Shown in pieces: positions 45,201 through 52,542 of a DNA stretch of 64,000 nt. The notes under the pieces were generated by a model that saw only the letters and a program-made list of their open reading frames with translations, searched no databases and was not told the origin of the DNA. Numbering within the stretch: the stretch's first letter is position 1; every line of letters begins with the position of its first letter. Source of the DNA: Flavobacterium sp. CF108 (GTDB lineage Bacteria; Bacteroidota; Bacteroidia; Flavobacteriales; Flavobacteriaceae); contig NZ_FQWW01000001.1 of assembly GCF_900129795.1 (NCBI RefSeq), forward strand, positions 620,001 through 684,000, given 5' to 3'. The position numbers and the translations under genes were made by a program.

Positions 45201-47460
45201 TTGAACAACTTCCAACAACTGCTTCAACATAATAATTTGTATTTGCTGTTAAAGCCGGTGTCGTAAATGAAGTTCCTGTAAATACCAAATTTCCTCCTAA
45301 TGCAGCATCGTACCAATTATAAGTCGTACCTACTACTGGTGCCTGAACCGTTAAAGTCGTTGTCCCTCCGCTGCATATTGTTGATGGAGAAACATCAACT
45401 ACAGGCAGTACAGGATTATCTACTAAAACCTGAACTGGGTTTCTTTCACTGTTAACGCAGCTATTTCTTGTTATTTCAACATAATAAGTTGTTGCTGTTG
45501 TTAAAGCCGGAGTTGTAAATGCAGCTGTAGAAGCTAGTGAAGCCCCGCCAGTCGATGCGTTATACCAATTAACAGTTTCACCAACTGCAAGAGCGGCGGT
45601 TAATGTTGTCGTTTGTCCGCTGCAAATAGTTGTATTTCCTGTTATAACCGGAGCTTTATATCTATAAGCTGCCTGATAGATATCTAAATTTGCTACTAAC
45701 GCAGCCAAACCTCCTAATCGAATTTCTACACGATCAAAATTTGCTCCGGCAGTTATGCTTGCTCTAAAACGGTCTCCGCTTAATGCTTGCAAAATAATTG
45801 ACGGATTGTCAATTGAAATTCTGTCATTATTATACGTTGCTCCATTATACGTTGCCAGACTAATCTCTCCTAATAATGAAAGATTGGTTAATCCGCCTGG
45901 TATTTCTAATTCAACATCAACAATGTCACCCGTCTTACCCGGATTAGTAAATTGCAATGTCTGCTGAATCCATCCATTAATTAAACCAAGAGGAACCGTA
46001 AGTCTTGCTGCAGTTGCTGTATTTCCATCTACAGAATTATTTGGATCTGTGGAACTACACAATAAACACAAACCATTTTGTGTTGTCTGCTGGCTGCTGG
46101 CTTCAAGACATCCACCTAAAGCTGACAACTGAACCGTAACTGTTAAAGGAACTCTTACTGCACTAACACAGCTGCCGTTTGGGCTTTGAGCTTCAACGTA
46201 ATATGTTGTTGTTGCAGTTAAAATAGGTGTAGTAAAATTTGGGGTATTTGTTGCAACCGGTGTTCCGCCTGTAGGCACATCATACCAATTTAATTGTGCT
46301 CCGGGTTCAGAAGTTTCTGCATTTAGAGTTGCACTCTGCCCTGACTGAATCGTAACACTTTGTGTTAAAACTGTTGGTGTTGCAGGAACTGCCGTAGAAA
46401 CTACATTGACTGTAGTACGTGTAGGGCTTATACAACTGCCTATCGCACCTTCTACATAAAAGGTTGTAGTACCCAAAGGGACTGTAGGTGAATAGGTTGT
46501 TCCGGTTGCTAATGCTACTCCTCCACTTGCAACAGAAAACCAAGAGTATGTTGTTCCCGGAATTGGGTTTAAAAGCGTTAAAGTAGTCTGCTGCGTTGCT
46601 CCTGTAGAACAAATAGCAGTCCCAGCGTTATTAACCGCCGGCGCAACCGGGTTAGAAACATTAAGAACAACAGGTACCCGGACATTGCCTTCGCATCCAG
46701 CTGCACGGGAAATACCAATATAATAAGTAGTATTAGCATTTAAAGCAGGAGTTGTATAAGTGTTTCCTGTTGCTAATGGTGTTGTCGACGCTTCAGAACT
46801 ATACCATGCAAGCGTAGTTCCTGCTGCTGGAGTGGCTGTAAGCGTTGTCGCAGATCCGGCACAAACAGTTTGTGATAAACCGCCAGTAACTGTTGGCTGT
46901 GCAAACTCTAAACGAACATCATAAAGTCGTAAACTGAGTAAAAGACTTAAAGTCCCTCCAACTTGAATTTGTACTTGATTTGCATCGCCTGTTAAGGTAT
47001 ATTTTGCAACCCCAACAGTGTTTCCCAATAAAAAAATCAAATTCAAACTCGGGTCATTCAAAGCTACACTTGAACCTACATTGGTACCAGACATTTTGGT
47101 TTGAAGAGATACATTAGATAATAATCCAAGATCCAGCAAACCATTCCCTGTACCAAAGTAAATTGCAATTTGATCTCCTGCTCTTGCCGTCTGGTTCAAG
47201 GTCATTGTTTCTTCAACGAAACAACTTACACCAACAGCATTTGTCAGGGTTGCAAAAGTCGTTAAGCCTGCGCTGTCATAAGCGTTGGCGGGACTATCTA
47301 CATTTAATCCTAAGCACAAAAATCCGCCTTGACTATTTGTTTGAGACACTGGTCTACAAATAGTCTGCGAAAATGAATTCGTGCATAATAAGAATAAAAA
47401 TAATAGTCCTAATAATCTCTTCTGAAAGTTGAGACTACAAAAAGTAAATTTTTTTTTCAT
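36253..47460 (-). CDS. giant repeat-rich surface protein with gliding-motility-associated (T9SS type B) C-terminal domain
   Basis: The 3735-residue protein has a signal peptide (1-32). Ig-like modules of about 80 residues follow, with the pattern Tx(W/F)Y...GG...T...T..YY.......C.S..R. In the N-terminal third they alternate with about 150-residue domains (NNSVDGNTATAARLTVPLG type). About 18 tandem 82-residue modules occupy residues 1980-3437. A DUF11-like domain spans about 3530-3640, and the C-terminal 90 residues are the type B sorting domain (EFTPNNDGANDLFRI, ...GTYFYVITI). It should be exported by the type IX system and displayed as a SprB-like adhesin or filament. The following PorP/SprF-like gene is the probable export partner. 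No enzyme domain is seen. Confidence 0.93.
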   Translation of the reverse strand: MKKKFTFCSLNFQKRLLGLLFLFLLCTNSFSQTICRPVSQTNSQGGFLCLGLNVDSPANAYDSAGLTTFATLTNAVGVSCFVEETMTLNQTARAGDQIAIYFGTGNGLLDLGLLSNVSLQTKMSGTNVGSSVALNDPSLNLIFLLGNTVGVAKYTLTGDANQVQIQVGGTLSLLLSLRLYDVRLEFAQPTVTGGLSQTVCAGSATTLTATPAAGTTLAWYSSEASTTPLATGNTYTTPALNANTTYYIGISRAAGCEGNVRVPVVLNVSNPVAPAVNNAGTAICSTGATQQTTLTLLNPIPGTTYSWFSVASGGVALATGTTYSPTVPLGTTTFYVEGAIGSCISPTRTTVNVVSTAVPATPTVLTQSVTIQSGQSATLNAETSEPGAQLNWYDVPTGGTPVATNTPNFTTPILTATTTYYVEAQSPNGSCVSAVRVPLTVTVQLSALGGCLEASSQQTTQNGLCLLCSSTDPNNSVDGNTATAARLTVPLGLINGWIQQTLQFTNPGKTGDIVDVELEIPGGLTNLSLLGEISLATYNGATYNNDRISIDNPSIILQALSGDRFRASITAGANFDRVEIRLGGLAALVANLDIYQAAYRYKAPVITGNTTICSGQTTTLTAALAVGETVNWYNASTGGASLASTAAFTTPALTTATTYYVEITRNSCVNSERNPVQVLVDNPVLPVVDVSPSTICSGGTTTLTVQAPVVGTTYNWYDAALGGNLVFTGTSFTTPALTANTNYYVEAVVGSCSTPTRTAVNLTINPLPAVPTFASSDVIIQSGQTVALSVSNPVVGVTYNWYDVPTGGTSVALNTTSYTPSPVLTANKTYYVEAVDALTDCTNPVRGVINVIVINNVSTCLQAGSQITSTGGLCVLCTSANENNSVDGDISTYAELTVPLGVGGYIQQLLTFATPGQTGDIIDVELELPGGLTNGTLLGAVSLATFNGVTYNNDRVVITDNLLNLQPLSGNRFKASFTATAPFDQVEVRLGGLATALANLYIYAASYRFPNAVITGASAPICSGQTASLTASSTGTETFTWYDAPTGGNIVAVNPTASLTSTTTYYLEATRGGTCINSLRQAVTVTVLSIPTDADVIITTPVEATCAGGAVLTPTSSTITGAEFKYYTDQNKTQEIITGTTVATQPGVTFTKDAITGELTIAGLNAAGTPYNYFVSILNGGTCENVNGTLKQVTVNFPSTTVLTVNAALAGCGSANLGDAITNFDSTGNTTYTFYDPSNNVITADAAANITLSGVYSILAQGNGVTCPSVQQSVTVTINALPSLVVTNPSESVNIGSNVTLTATSTGTISWFDPQGNALTGPTFTTGVLNTPGVYTYTVVASDGICSATATKVINVIDLSNCQSLTERVYATAQTSGTIVTGTVTDGANAVDGDPQTFSTITTGLGLLGVGTTWQDLTWPAPIVKGTPVTIKLGSESSLLAVGQNLSVIGTIGGVDIGTMQSISGPLLNLIPGDNTFEFTFVPSDASGPQNYDGIRIQSASLLSVVQNTKVFDAHYNRSVSSAVCTSGDIRDIFYGATDLGAITVTGAIGVSDAWNVADNDIATFATMYSGLGVLAAADLTVEFKTPSVVSDTLRIVVSRPGSILSVNLLNGFTIQRYLGSVAVGAPIDNSSPFFSSNLLPGNTMAMVLVSSPTAESYDRVRIRLGGTLGVLDLLRVHTVERVANTTVIGADPDNKITVCPGADITLQIPEEACSTYIWYDAPTGGTALATGITYTVPASLTAGIYKYYVQPVRYGCETFARGEVTVEIKASTPVNALTDITLNGGTTTSICSPSGTVTLATSLSGTPVVTNPVYYWYSFNGTTAQLIPGETTAQLIVNGLAPGTYTYYVGVSGDQFCETAVADRKQITFTILPPSTVNDILVDDLTVCHSVPASLTPTAPTLTNPVFTWYLDAARTQPITNGSVIAGVTYTINAAGVLTAVGLTKAMSPITYHVAVASDNTCENLAGTLQDAVIIISDPNTPTTTDTTQDFCLVDAPTIASIQVNESNVVWYNVSTGGTAIPSATALTTGTYYGAATDAITGCESSVRLAVAVSVTDPGTPTTTDATQDFCLVDAPTVADIQVNTPAAGTIVWYTAATGGTAISTTTALVTGNYYASILNGTTNCESNVRLAIAVSVTDPGTPTTTDTTQDFCLVDAPTVADIQINTPAVGTIVWYTAATGGTAVPTTTALATGTYYASILNPATNCESNVRLAVAVSVTDPGTPTTTDTTQDFCLIDAPTVADIQVNTPAVGTIVWYTAVTGGTPIASTTALTTGTYYASILNGTTNCESAVRLAVAVSVTDPGTPTTTDATQDFCLVDAPTVADIQVNTPAVGTIVWYTAATGGTVVPATTALATGTYYASILNPATNCESNVRLAVAVSVTDPGTPTTTDATQDFCLVDAPTVADIQVNTPAVGTIVWYTAATGGTAIPTTTALVTGNYYASILNGTTNCESNVRLAIAVSVTDPGTPTTTDATQDFCLVDAPTVADIQVNTPAAGTIVWYTAATGGTAISTTTALVTGNYYASILNGTTNCESNVRLAIAVSVTDPGTPTTTDTTQDFCLVDAPTVADIQINTPAVGTIVWYTAATGGTAVPTTTALATGTYYASILNPATNCESNVRLAVAVSVTDPGTPTTTDTTQDFCLIDAPTVADIQVNTPAVGTIVWYTAVTGGTPIASTTALTTGTYYASILNGTTNCESAVRLAIAVSVTDPGTPTTTDATQDFCLVDAPTVADIQVNTPAVGTIVWYTAATGGTAVPATTALATGTYYASILNPTTNCESNVRLAVAVSVTDPGTPTTTDATQDFCLVDAPTVADIQVNIPAVGTIVWYTAATGGTAVPATTALATGTYYASILDPTTNCESNVRLAIAVSVTDPGTPTTTDVTQDFCLVDAPTVADIQVNTPAVGTIVWYTAATGGTAVPATTALATGTYYASILDPTTNCESNVRLAIAVSVTDPGTPTTTDATQDFCLVDAPTVADIQINTPAVGTIVWYTAATGGTAVPTTTALATRTYYASILDPTTNCESNVRLAVAVSVTDPGTPTTTDATQDFCLVNAPTFANIQVNESNVVWYSTATGGTAIPATTALTNGTYYAAILDPATNCQSAVRLAIAVTVTDPVTPTTTDATQTFCSGNAPTVANIQVNEINVVWYTAATGGTAIPATTALATGNYYGAIQDPVTGCESSVRLLVAVTVGNTINPTTNNAVQSFCSTASPTIASIQVNESNVTWFSTATGGTAIPAATALTSGIYYGNIVDPATGCESSTRLQVTVTVTDPSPTPTTADATQDFCSINAPTVANIQVNEANVIWYTSATGGTAIPATTALATGTYYGAVSSAINCENPVRLAVAVNVNTPGVITTPNATQTFCLSKLPTIANILVNEPNVVFYATATGGTPLPAGTLLTAGTYYAAALSNTTNGCESAARLGITIAFENDALVQLTTTDDTPCVFQGVTYSIANGKSNYVWSVTNGTITSGGGTADGSATISWSDIGPGRVEVTYTNTCDETTTKFLNVTVATCSDLTITNVVDNPTPNFGDNVTFTITVNNVGEGGFINTLVSDLLPTGYNLVSSNTSTGTYNPATGLWTIPALPAGQSVTLTIVAEVLSSGNYLNVAAIENSTPLDVDAANNSASASVEPICLTVYNEFTPNNDGANDLFRIDCIETHPNNELKVFNRYGALVYSKAHYENDWDGTANVSGVVNRGDMLPTGTYFYVITIGDGTVKKGWLSIMR
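37150..41530 (-). repeat. tandem 246-bp coding repeats with a 1230-bp super-repeat
   Basis: This segment of the giant gene encodes about 18 modules. Those at about 38.3-41.3 kb are exactly 246 bases (82 codons) apart. The block at about 39342-40046 recurs at about 40572-41276 (offset 1230 = 5 x 246) without visible differences over roughly 700 bases. The outer modules are more diverged. This indicates recent unequal recombination or slippage. Confidence 0.85.
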
Positions 47461-47913
47461 AATTTGGAAGATTAGAAAATGGACAATAAAATACCTGCTG
47501 CCATAAGCACGTATGCTTAGGCAATTAAAAAAACATTAAAAATCAATTAGTTAAACTCTAAAACAAATCCTTAGTACATAAAGAACTATAATTTAAATTT
47601 TTATTAAAAAAATTACGTTGTATCTAGTACACCGAAGTATACAATTGTGGCCTTTTTATTTTCTTCAAATAAAAAAAATCTCGAAACTTTTGGGAAATAT
47701 TGATCTGCACCAATCTTCCAAATGAAGTGATTTGTTTTAAAATTAATTTTCATAAAAGAAAACTTAAAGTGTAAGGGGAGAATTTTAATTCAATAATATT
47801 TAACCAATTTCAAATAGAAAGTTGATTACTCTTTCTATGATTTTGATTTATCTAAAACCAAAATCTAAATTGAATCAATTAGACATTAAAGGTTTGTCCA
47901 TTAAAAATAAAAT

Positions 47914-48123
47914 TTAACGGATGACATAATCGTCTACACAATGTAGACAACACTTTAAATATTTAGAATTGAATATTAAAAACTTTTGAAAAAAGTCTGT
48001 AATAAAAGAAGGATAATCAAAAGGATGAATAAGTTTGTTTTTCTTCAGAATAATAAAATATAAAGCTAAAATGATATGAAGACCTAATGCAAACTCGATA
48101 AAGAAAGTAAATGTCAATTCCAT
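47914..48123 (-). CDS. possible small membrane protein
   Basis: This 69-codon frame encodes one strong hydrophobic helix (about 3-27, FFIEFALGLHIILALYFIIL) after a short start. A basic stretch KKNK follows, then a polar tail with CLHC. The composition is protein-like, but there is no promoter match or ribosome-binding site. The hairpin GTCTACA/TGTAGAC (47932-47948) lies at its 3' end. It could be a genuine small gene or chance. Confidence 0.3.
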   Translation of the reverse strand: MELTFTFFIEFALGLHIILALYFIILKKNKLIHPFDYPSFITDFFQKFLIFNSKYLKCCLHCVDDYVIR

Positions 48124-48411
48124 AAGCAGAGCGATTAAAAGTTATTATTACAAAGGCGATTCAATTATAATTATTACATAGTATATTTTTTGAACTTAAA
48201 AGTTTAACAGATAAATTTTCTTTTGATTCTTATAGAAAAACCGAAAAACATTTTGTTTAACTTTTCTATTCTAAAATTATAAAAAACAAAACAATAAAAC
48301 AAGTATAAAATTCTTATTTTTTTGAAGCTTTCTAAAAATTAAAAACTAATAAAGCTTTGTTAATATAAGAAAATACAGTGTTTTTATTTTAAAAACAACC
48401 GATTTCAAAAG

Positions 48412-48437
48412 ACATAAAAACACTAGTGTTTTTATGT
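48412..48437. repeat. 26-bp perfect palindrome
   Basis: The 26 bases read the same on both strands, centred on ACTAGT with AAAAAC/GTTTTT arms. A further direct copy of one half, AGTGTTTTTAT, lies about 50 bases to the left (near 48377). Possible roles are an operator, a protein-binding site or a small bidirectional hairpin. Confidence 0.6.
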
Positions 48438-48633
48438 TAAATTTATTTTTTGTAGGTTTTAAATTACATTAAATAAATTTCAAACGATTGAAATTTAACA
48501 ATTTAGAACTTAATGCAGTCAAAATTCATTAAAAATGAGACGAAATCATAAACTTTTAGTTATTGATAAAAAACCACGTAAAAATACGGGTGTTTAAAAA
48601 TACAAAACATTAAACAAAAGTTAAAAACATAAA

Positions 48634-48675
48634 AAAAGGATAAACAATTAACATCATTGCTTATCCTTTTATAAT
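48634..48675 (-). terminator. terminator of the DUF6495-like gene
   Basis: AAAAGGATAA (48634-48643) pairs with TTATCCTTTT (48661-48670) around a 17-base loop, 31 bases beyond the stop. The minus strand continues into A/T-rich sequence. Confidence 0.65.
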
Positions 48676-48700
48676 ATTTTGAAAATGAACTTATTACAAC

Positions 48701-49174
48701 CTAAGACTCTAAAATTGTATTAATTTGAGTAAATAATTGTCCGTCACTTAAAAAAGCACCTTGTTTGATCAATTCAAAAATAGAAGAATTTCTATCCTCA
48801 GTAAAAACCTTTTTTCCAACTTTCATTTCTATATTTTCAGTAAACATATTATCGCTAAGCCATTGCAATCCTTCTTTACTTAAAAAATCAGTTTCTGGAA
48901 GTAATGACTTCAAAACTATCGATTGTACATAAGTATCAAAACATTGAAATAAAAAGATATGATTTTTTGAAAAATGCTCTAAAAATTCAGCTCTGCCCAA
49001 AACACCTTCCCAAATTAAATCTGAAAAAACATCCAGTTCCTGCTCTGCAACTTCTGGCTTATTTACTTTAAGAGAATCCCACTCTGCTTTATCTATTGCC
49101 TGAGTTGCTAAAAAACTTGCAAATTCTGCATGCAATTCATCAAACTGCTCTTTTGTTAATCTTGCGTACTTCAT
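48701..49174 (-). CDS. DUF6495-like conserved protein
   Basis: The 157-residue acidic, helical protein starts KYARLTKEQFDELHAEFASFLATQ and contains PEVAEQELDVFSDLIWEGVL and YLEHFS-like FLEHFSKNHIFLF. I match it from memory to a family of unknown function (DUF6495) widespread in Flavobacteriaceae. No signal peptide or catalytic motif is seen. It stands alone between two terminators. Confidence 0.75.
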   Translation of the reverse strand: MKYARLTKEQFDELHAEFASFLATQAIDKAEWDSLKVNKPEVAEQELDVFSDLIWEGVLGRAEFLEHFSKNHIFLFQCFDTYVQSIVLKSLLPETDFLSKEGLQWLSDNMFTENIEMKVGKKVFTEDRNSSIFELIKQGAFLSDGQLFTQINTILES

Positions 49175-49220
49175 CTATTTTTTTATTGTTTAAACGCATT
49201 AAAAAGAGCTTTTAATAACA

Positions 49221-49247
49221 AAAAAAAGCCCTCGCAAATGCGAGGGC
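49221..49247 (-). terminator. terminator of the Oar-like receptor gene
   Basis: GCCCTCGCA (49228-49236) and TGCGAGGGC (49239-49247) form a perfect 9-bp GC-rich stem with a two-base spacer (allow for a closing loop of four). A T run follows on the minus strand, 25 bases beyond the stop. Confidence 0.9.
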
Positions 49248-49271
49248 AAATTTATAACTTTTTTGTCATTA

Positions 49272-52200
49272 CTAAAATATGTATCTAACACCAAATTGAG
49301 CCTGCCATCTCGACGTTAAACTGGCATCATAACTAAATGTTTTGGTCTGGGTATTATTAAAGGTATATGTTGGTGTATTTCCAACAACAGTCACCCCAAT
49401 AGGCTGAACACTGGTTGGTACCTGAACAACGCCCCAATCAGAATTTAATAAATTTCCAAAATTTAAAATATCGATACTAAACTGAATAGTGTTTGTTTTT
49501 TCAGATGCTGATGAATATTTAAAATTATAATCCTGCAATAATTTAATATCACATCGTCCTCTCCAAGGTGATATAGCACCATAACGTTCTGCATACTGCC
49601 CTCTACGATCTTTCATATATTTATCCTGCGAAATAAATTTATCAAAAGCTTCGCCCTGGCCAGCACCGCTAAAAGTCATTTGGCCAATCTCTGCCGTTGT
49701 TGGAATATAAATCAAATCATTAACAGTAGAACCGTCTCCGTTGATATCTCCTCCATACGTATAATTAAAACGTCCGCCCTGAGCATATTCACAAAACGCA
49801 GAAACTGTAGTTGCCCACTTATCCTTTCCGTATTTCCATTTTTTTGAAGCTACACCAATAAAACGATGATTATCGCCATATTTAGAATTCGAAAGAACAT
49901 CATTATTTACATTTCCTAAAGCAGGATTAAAAGAAAAAGCATCTCCGGTAATTTCTGCTTCAATAGAGTTAACATCTTTTGATTTCATATAATTATAAGC
50001 AATACTGGCATACAATCCACTTACAAATGTTTTCTGCACTTTAACAGAAGCATTAAAAGCACCCCCTTTATCAGAATTTGTCATCACATACGCATTATTT
50101 GCGCCATGATCTGAGGCTACATAAATTGGTCTGTTGTCCACACCCGCCAAAGTTCCCGTTGGAGGTTTTAATCCCCAGTTTTGCACATGTACCGCATTAA
50201 TATCTCTATTATGCGATAAATCAAGCGTTACAATATAATTATTTTCAAATCGATGATCGTAACCTAAACTTGTTCTCCATACTTGCGGCCATTTATAATC
50301 CGGATCCATAATCTGCAAAAAGCTGTCATCTGCGCCACTTACCTGATTTCCTAACCAAACAAACGGAATTCTTCCTGTAAAAATTCCAGTTCCCCCTCTA
50401 AGCTGCGAAGTTGCATTACCTTTTACATCCCAATTAAATCCAAATCTAGGCGACCACAAAATTCTATCGCTAGGTAAATCTGTAGAAATTAATTTAACCG
50501 CTTGTCCTGTTTGAGGATTATAATAATCAATACTATTATCCCTTCCTGCTCCTCCATTATCAGTATCTATATATTTCTGAATCAAATCTGCAGTATTAAA
50601 ATACAACGGTTTATCAATTCTTAAACCAAAAGACAATTTAAAATCATTGCTTATACTAATATCATCCTGAGCATAAAATGCCCACTGACCTACATTTAGT
50701 TCTGCCAGTTTCCATCCACCGTCGCTGCCTACAGCAAATTGGCTTTTAGCATTATATGTATCTTGCGCATACTTAAGGTTTTGTGCAATAATGCTTGTAG
50801 CATATGGCTGCGCAGCATCATTTAAGAAATCTTGTACTGTAAAATAAGGTGTAAAGAATGTTCCTGCATACCCATTTGGGTTTCCAAAATTATCATAACC
50901 TGCTAAATTGAAAGAGTTTTTAAATTCAAATTTTTCAAAAGAAGTTCCAAAAGTAAAAGCATGATTACTAACAGCATATGTCAAATTGTTAGTAATTTGA
51001 ATTACTTTTTGATCTAAAGTATTATTTATAGAAAATGGTTCATGACCTGCAATAATATAATTTGATCCTGCCCCATCCTGAATATTTATAACAGGCGCCG
51101 GAACAGAAAATGGGTCTCTGTAATCCTTAAAATGAGTGTAACCTGCCTGTAACTTGTTCGATACCGATTCGCTAAATTTAGAATTCAATTCCACTAAAAA
51201 GGAACTCAGTTTATTATTGATTTGATATCCTGAATTTTGAAACTGTAATATGGAAGCATTTGGACCTCTAAAACCTAAGGCCGTTGGGTGTGCCGGTTTG
51301 TCTTTTGAGGCATCAAGAAAATTATAAATAACCGCTAATTTATGATTATCAGTAATATTCCAATCTACTTTTATAATTCCTTTACTTGAATTTGATTCGT
51401 GTTTAAATCCCTGATAGGCTCCAGTATTATAACCTAATTTTGCTAAGGCATCAGAAACTGCTATTAAATCAGATTCTAAAACTCTTGATTCATTAATTCC
51501 GGTTACACCATCATTATTATTGGCCACAAAATTAGAACCTAAATCACTTCGTTTATCAATTTCAAAATTTCCAAAAATGAATAATTTATCTTTAATAATT
51601 GGTGCTCCTAAGCTAAATCCAGCCTGAGTCTGCTCTAATGAAGGCACAAATATTTTCTCTCCTTTAATTTTACTTCCCGTTAAATCCTGATTTCTGTAAA
51701 AAGCATAGGCCGTACCATGAAATTCATTCGTCCCTGATTTGGTAACCGCATTTACAGAAGCTCCTGTAAAACCAGACAATGTCACATCATAAGGAGCTGT
51801 AGCAACCTGAATCTGCTCAATTGCATCTAACGATATTGGCTGAGCGCCTGTCTGCCCTCCTGGAGTTGCAGCATCAAGTCCGAAAGGGTTATTAAAAACC
51901 GCTCCGTTCAAGGAGTAATTGTTATATTGATCATTTCTACCGCCAAAAGACCCGCCGCTCGCAGTTGGCTCAAGACGTGTAAAATCTTCTGCCGATCTTG
52001 AAATTGTTGGCAGCGCTGTTAGCTCTCTCCTTCCAATTGTAGTTTCGGCACCGGTTTTTCCGCTTTTAAAAACTTTATCTTTTGAGGTTACTTTAACTTC
52101 TTCAAGAGCCTGACTTTCATCAGCAAGAAGTACATCTATATTAAATGGTTTTCCTAAATCCAGATATATGTCATTATATTCCTGACTTTGATAGCCAACA

Positions 52201-52442
52201 AACGTTACTAAAATCTTGTAAGGTCCGCCAATTCTCATGTTCAAAATATTAAACCTTCCATTTTCATTGGAAACGGCAGAATATTTAGTTCCAGTAGGAG
52301 TATGAACTGCTAAGATACCAGCTCCCGGTAATAGTTCGTTACCTGAACTTTTTACAATACCCTTAATACTCGACGTTGTGGTTTGTCCTGTGGCCGCGGT
52401 GAGTCCCAGCACACATAACATTAATACAAATAGTTTTTTCAT
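49272..52442 (-). CDS. Oar-like TonB-dependent outer membrane receptor
   Basis: The 1056-residue protein has a signal peptide (1-19) and a carboxypeptidase-regulatory-like domain (about 25-110, SIKGIVKSSGNELLPGAGI...FVGYQSQEYNDIYL). A plug domain follows (ALPTISRSAEDFTRLEPTASGGSFGGRNDQYNNYSLNGA, QIQVATAPYDVTLSGFTGASVNAVTKSGTNEFHG). A long 22-strand-type barrel ends in the outer-membrane signal LTSRWQAQFGVRYIF. This layout is that of Myxococcus Oar-type receptors. It probably imports or displays a large ligand with TonB energy, but the substrate is unknown. There is no SusD-like partner beside it. Confidence 0.92.
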   Translation of the reverse strand: MKKLFVLMLCVLGLTAATGQTTTSSIKGIVKSSGNELLPGAGILAVHTPTGTKYSAVSNENGRFNILNMRIGGPYKILVTFVGYQSQEYNDIYLDLGKPFNIDVLLADESQALEEVKVTSKDKVFKSGKTGAETTIGRRELTALPTISRSAEDFTRLEPTASGGSFGGRNDQYNNYSLNGAVFNNPFGLDAATPGGQTGAQPISLDAIEQIQVATAPYDVTLSGFTGASVNAVTKSGTNEFHGTAYAFYRNQDLTGSKIKGEKIFVPSLEQTQAGFSLGAPIIKDKLFIFGNFEIDKRSDLGSNFVANNNDGVTGINESRVLESDLIAVSDALAKLGYNTGAYQGFKHESNSSKGIIKVDWNITDNHKLAVIYNFLDASKDKPAHPTALGFRGPNASILQFQNSGYQINNKLSSFLVELNSKFSESVSNKLQAGYTHFKDYRDPFSVPAPVINIQDGAGSNYIIAGHEPFSINNTLDQKVIQITNNLTYAVSNHAFTFGTSFEKFEFKNSFNLAGYDNFGNPNGYAGTFFTPYFTVQDFLNDAAQPYATSIIAQNLKYAQDTYNAKSQFAVGSDGGWKLAELNVGQWAFYAQDDISISNDFKLSFGLRIDKPLYFNTADLIQKYIDTDNGGAGRDNSIDYYNPQTGQAVKLISTDLPSDRILWSPRFGFNWDVKGNATSQLRGGTGIFTGRIPFVWLGNQVSGADDSFLQIMDPDYKWPQVWRTSLGYDHRFENNYIVTLDLSHNRDINAVHVQNWGLKPPTGTLAGVDNRPIYVASDHGANNAYVMTNSDKGGAFNASVKVQKTFVSGLYASIAYNYMKSKDVNSIEAEITGDAFSFNPALGNVNNDVLSNSKYGDNHRFIGVASKKWKYGKDKWATTVSAFCEYAQGGRFNYTYGGDINGDGSTVNDLIYIPTTAEIGQMTFSGAGQGEAFDKFISQDKYMKDRRGQYAERYGAISPWRGRCDIKLLQDYNFKYSSASEKTNTIQFSIDILNFGNLLNSDWGVVQVPTSVQPIGVTVVGNTPTYTFNNTQTKTFSYDASLTSRWQAQFGVRYIF

Positions 52443-52450
52443 TTTCCTGG

Positions 52451-52476
52451 TTTTGAGTGAGTTAATTCACTCAAAA
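52451..52476 (-). promoter_or_regulatory. palindrome in the leader of the Oar-like receptor gene
   Basis: TTTTGAGTGA (52451-52460) and TCACTCAAAA (52467-52476) are perfect 10-bp arms around GTTAAT, ending 8 bases before the start codon. The same GAGTGA/TCACTC core forms the rplI terminator stem just upstream, so the arms could pair alternatively. It could be an operator or an mRNA hairpin that masks the start. Confidence 0.5.
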
Positions 52477-52482
52477 TTAGGC

Positions 52483-52514
52483 AAAAAAAAATCACTCCTA
52501 AGAGTGATTTTTAT
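52483..52514 (-). terminator. terminator of the rpsF-rpsR-rplI operon
   Basis: AAAAATCACTC (52487-52497) and GAGTGATTTTT (52502-52512) form a stem around CTAA, followed on the minus strand by a run of nine T. Confidence 0.85.
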
Positions 52515-52542
52515 ATTTTATTAACAAGAAGTTAACAAAATG

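Larger units (their letters stand above)
47461..48700. other. 1.2-kb AT-rich region with almost no genes
   Basis: The stretch upstream of the giant gene holds only one doubtful small frame (47914-48123), a 6-bp hairpin TAAGCA/TGCTTA at 47504-47519 and the perfect palindrome at 48412-48437. AT-rich runs dominate. I found no convincing TAnnTTTG promoter close to the giant gene, so a long 5' leader or an unusual promoter is possible. Confidence 0.6.
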
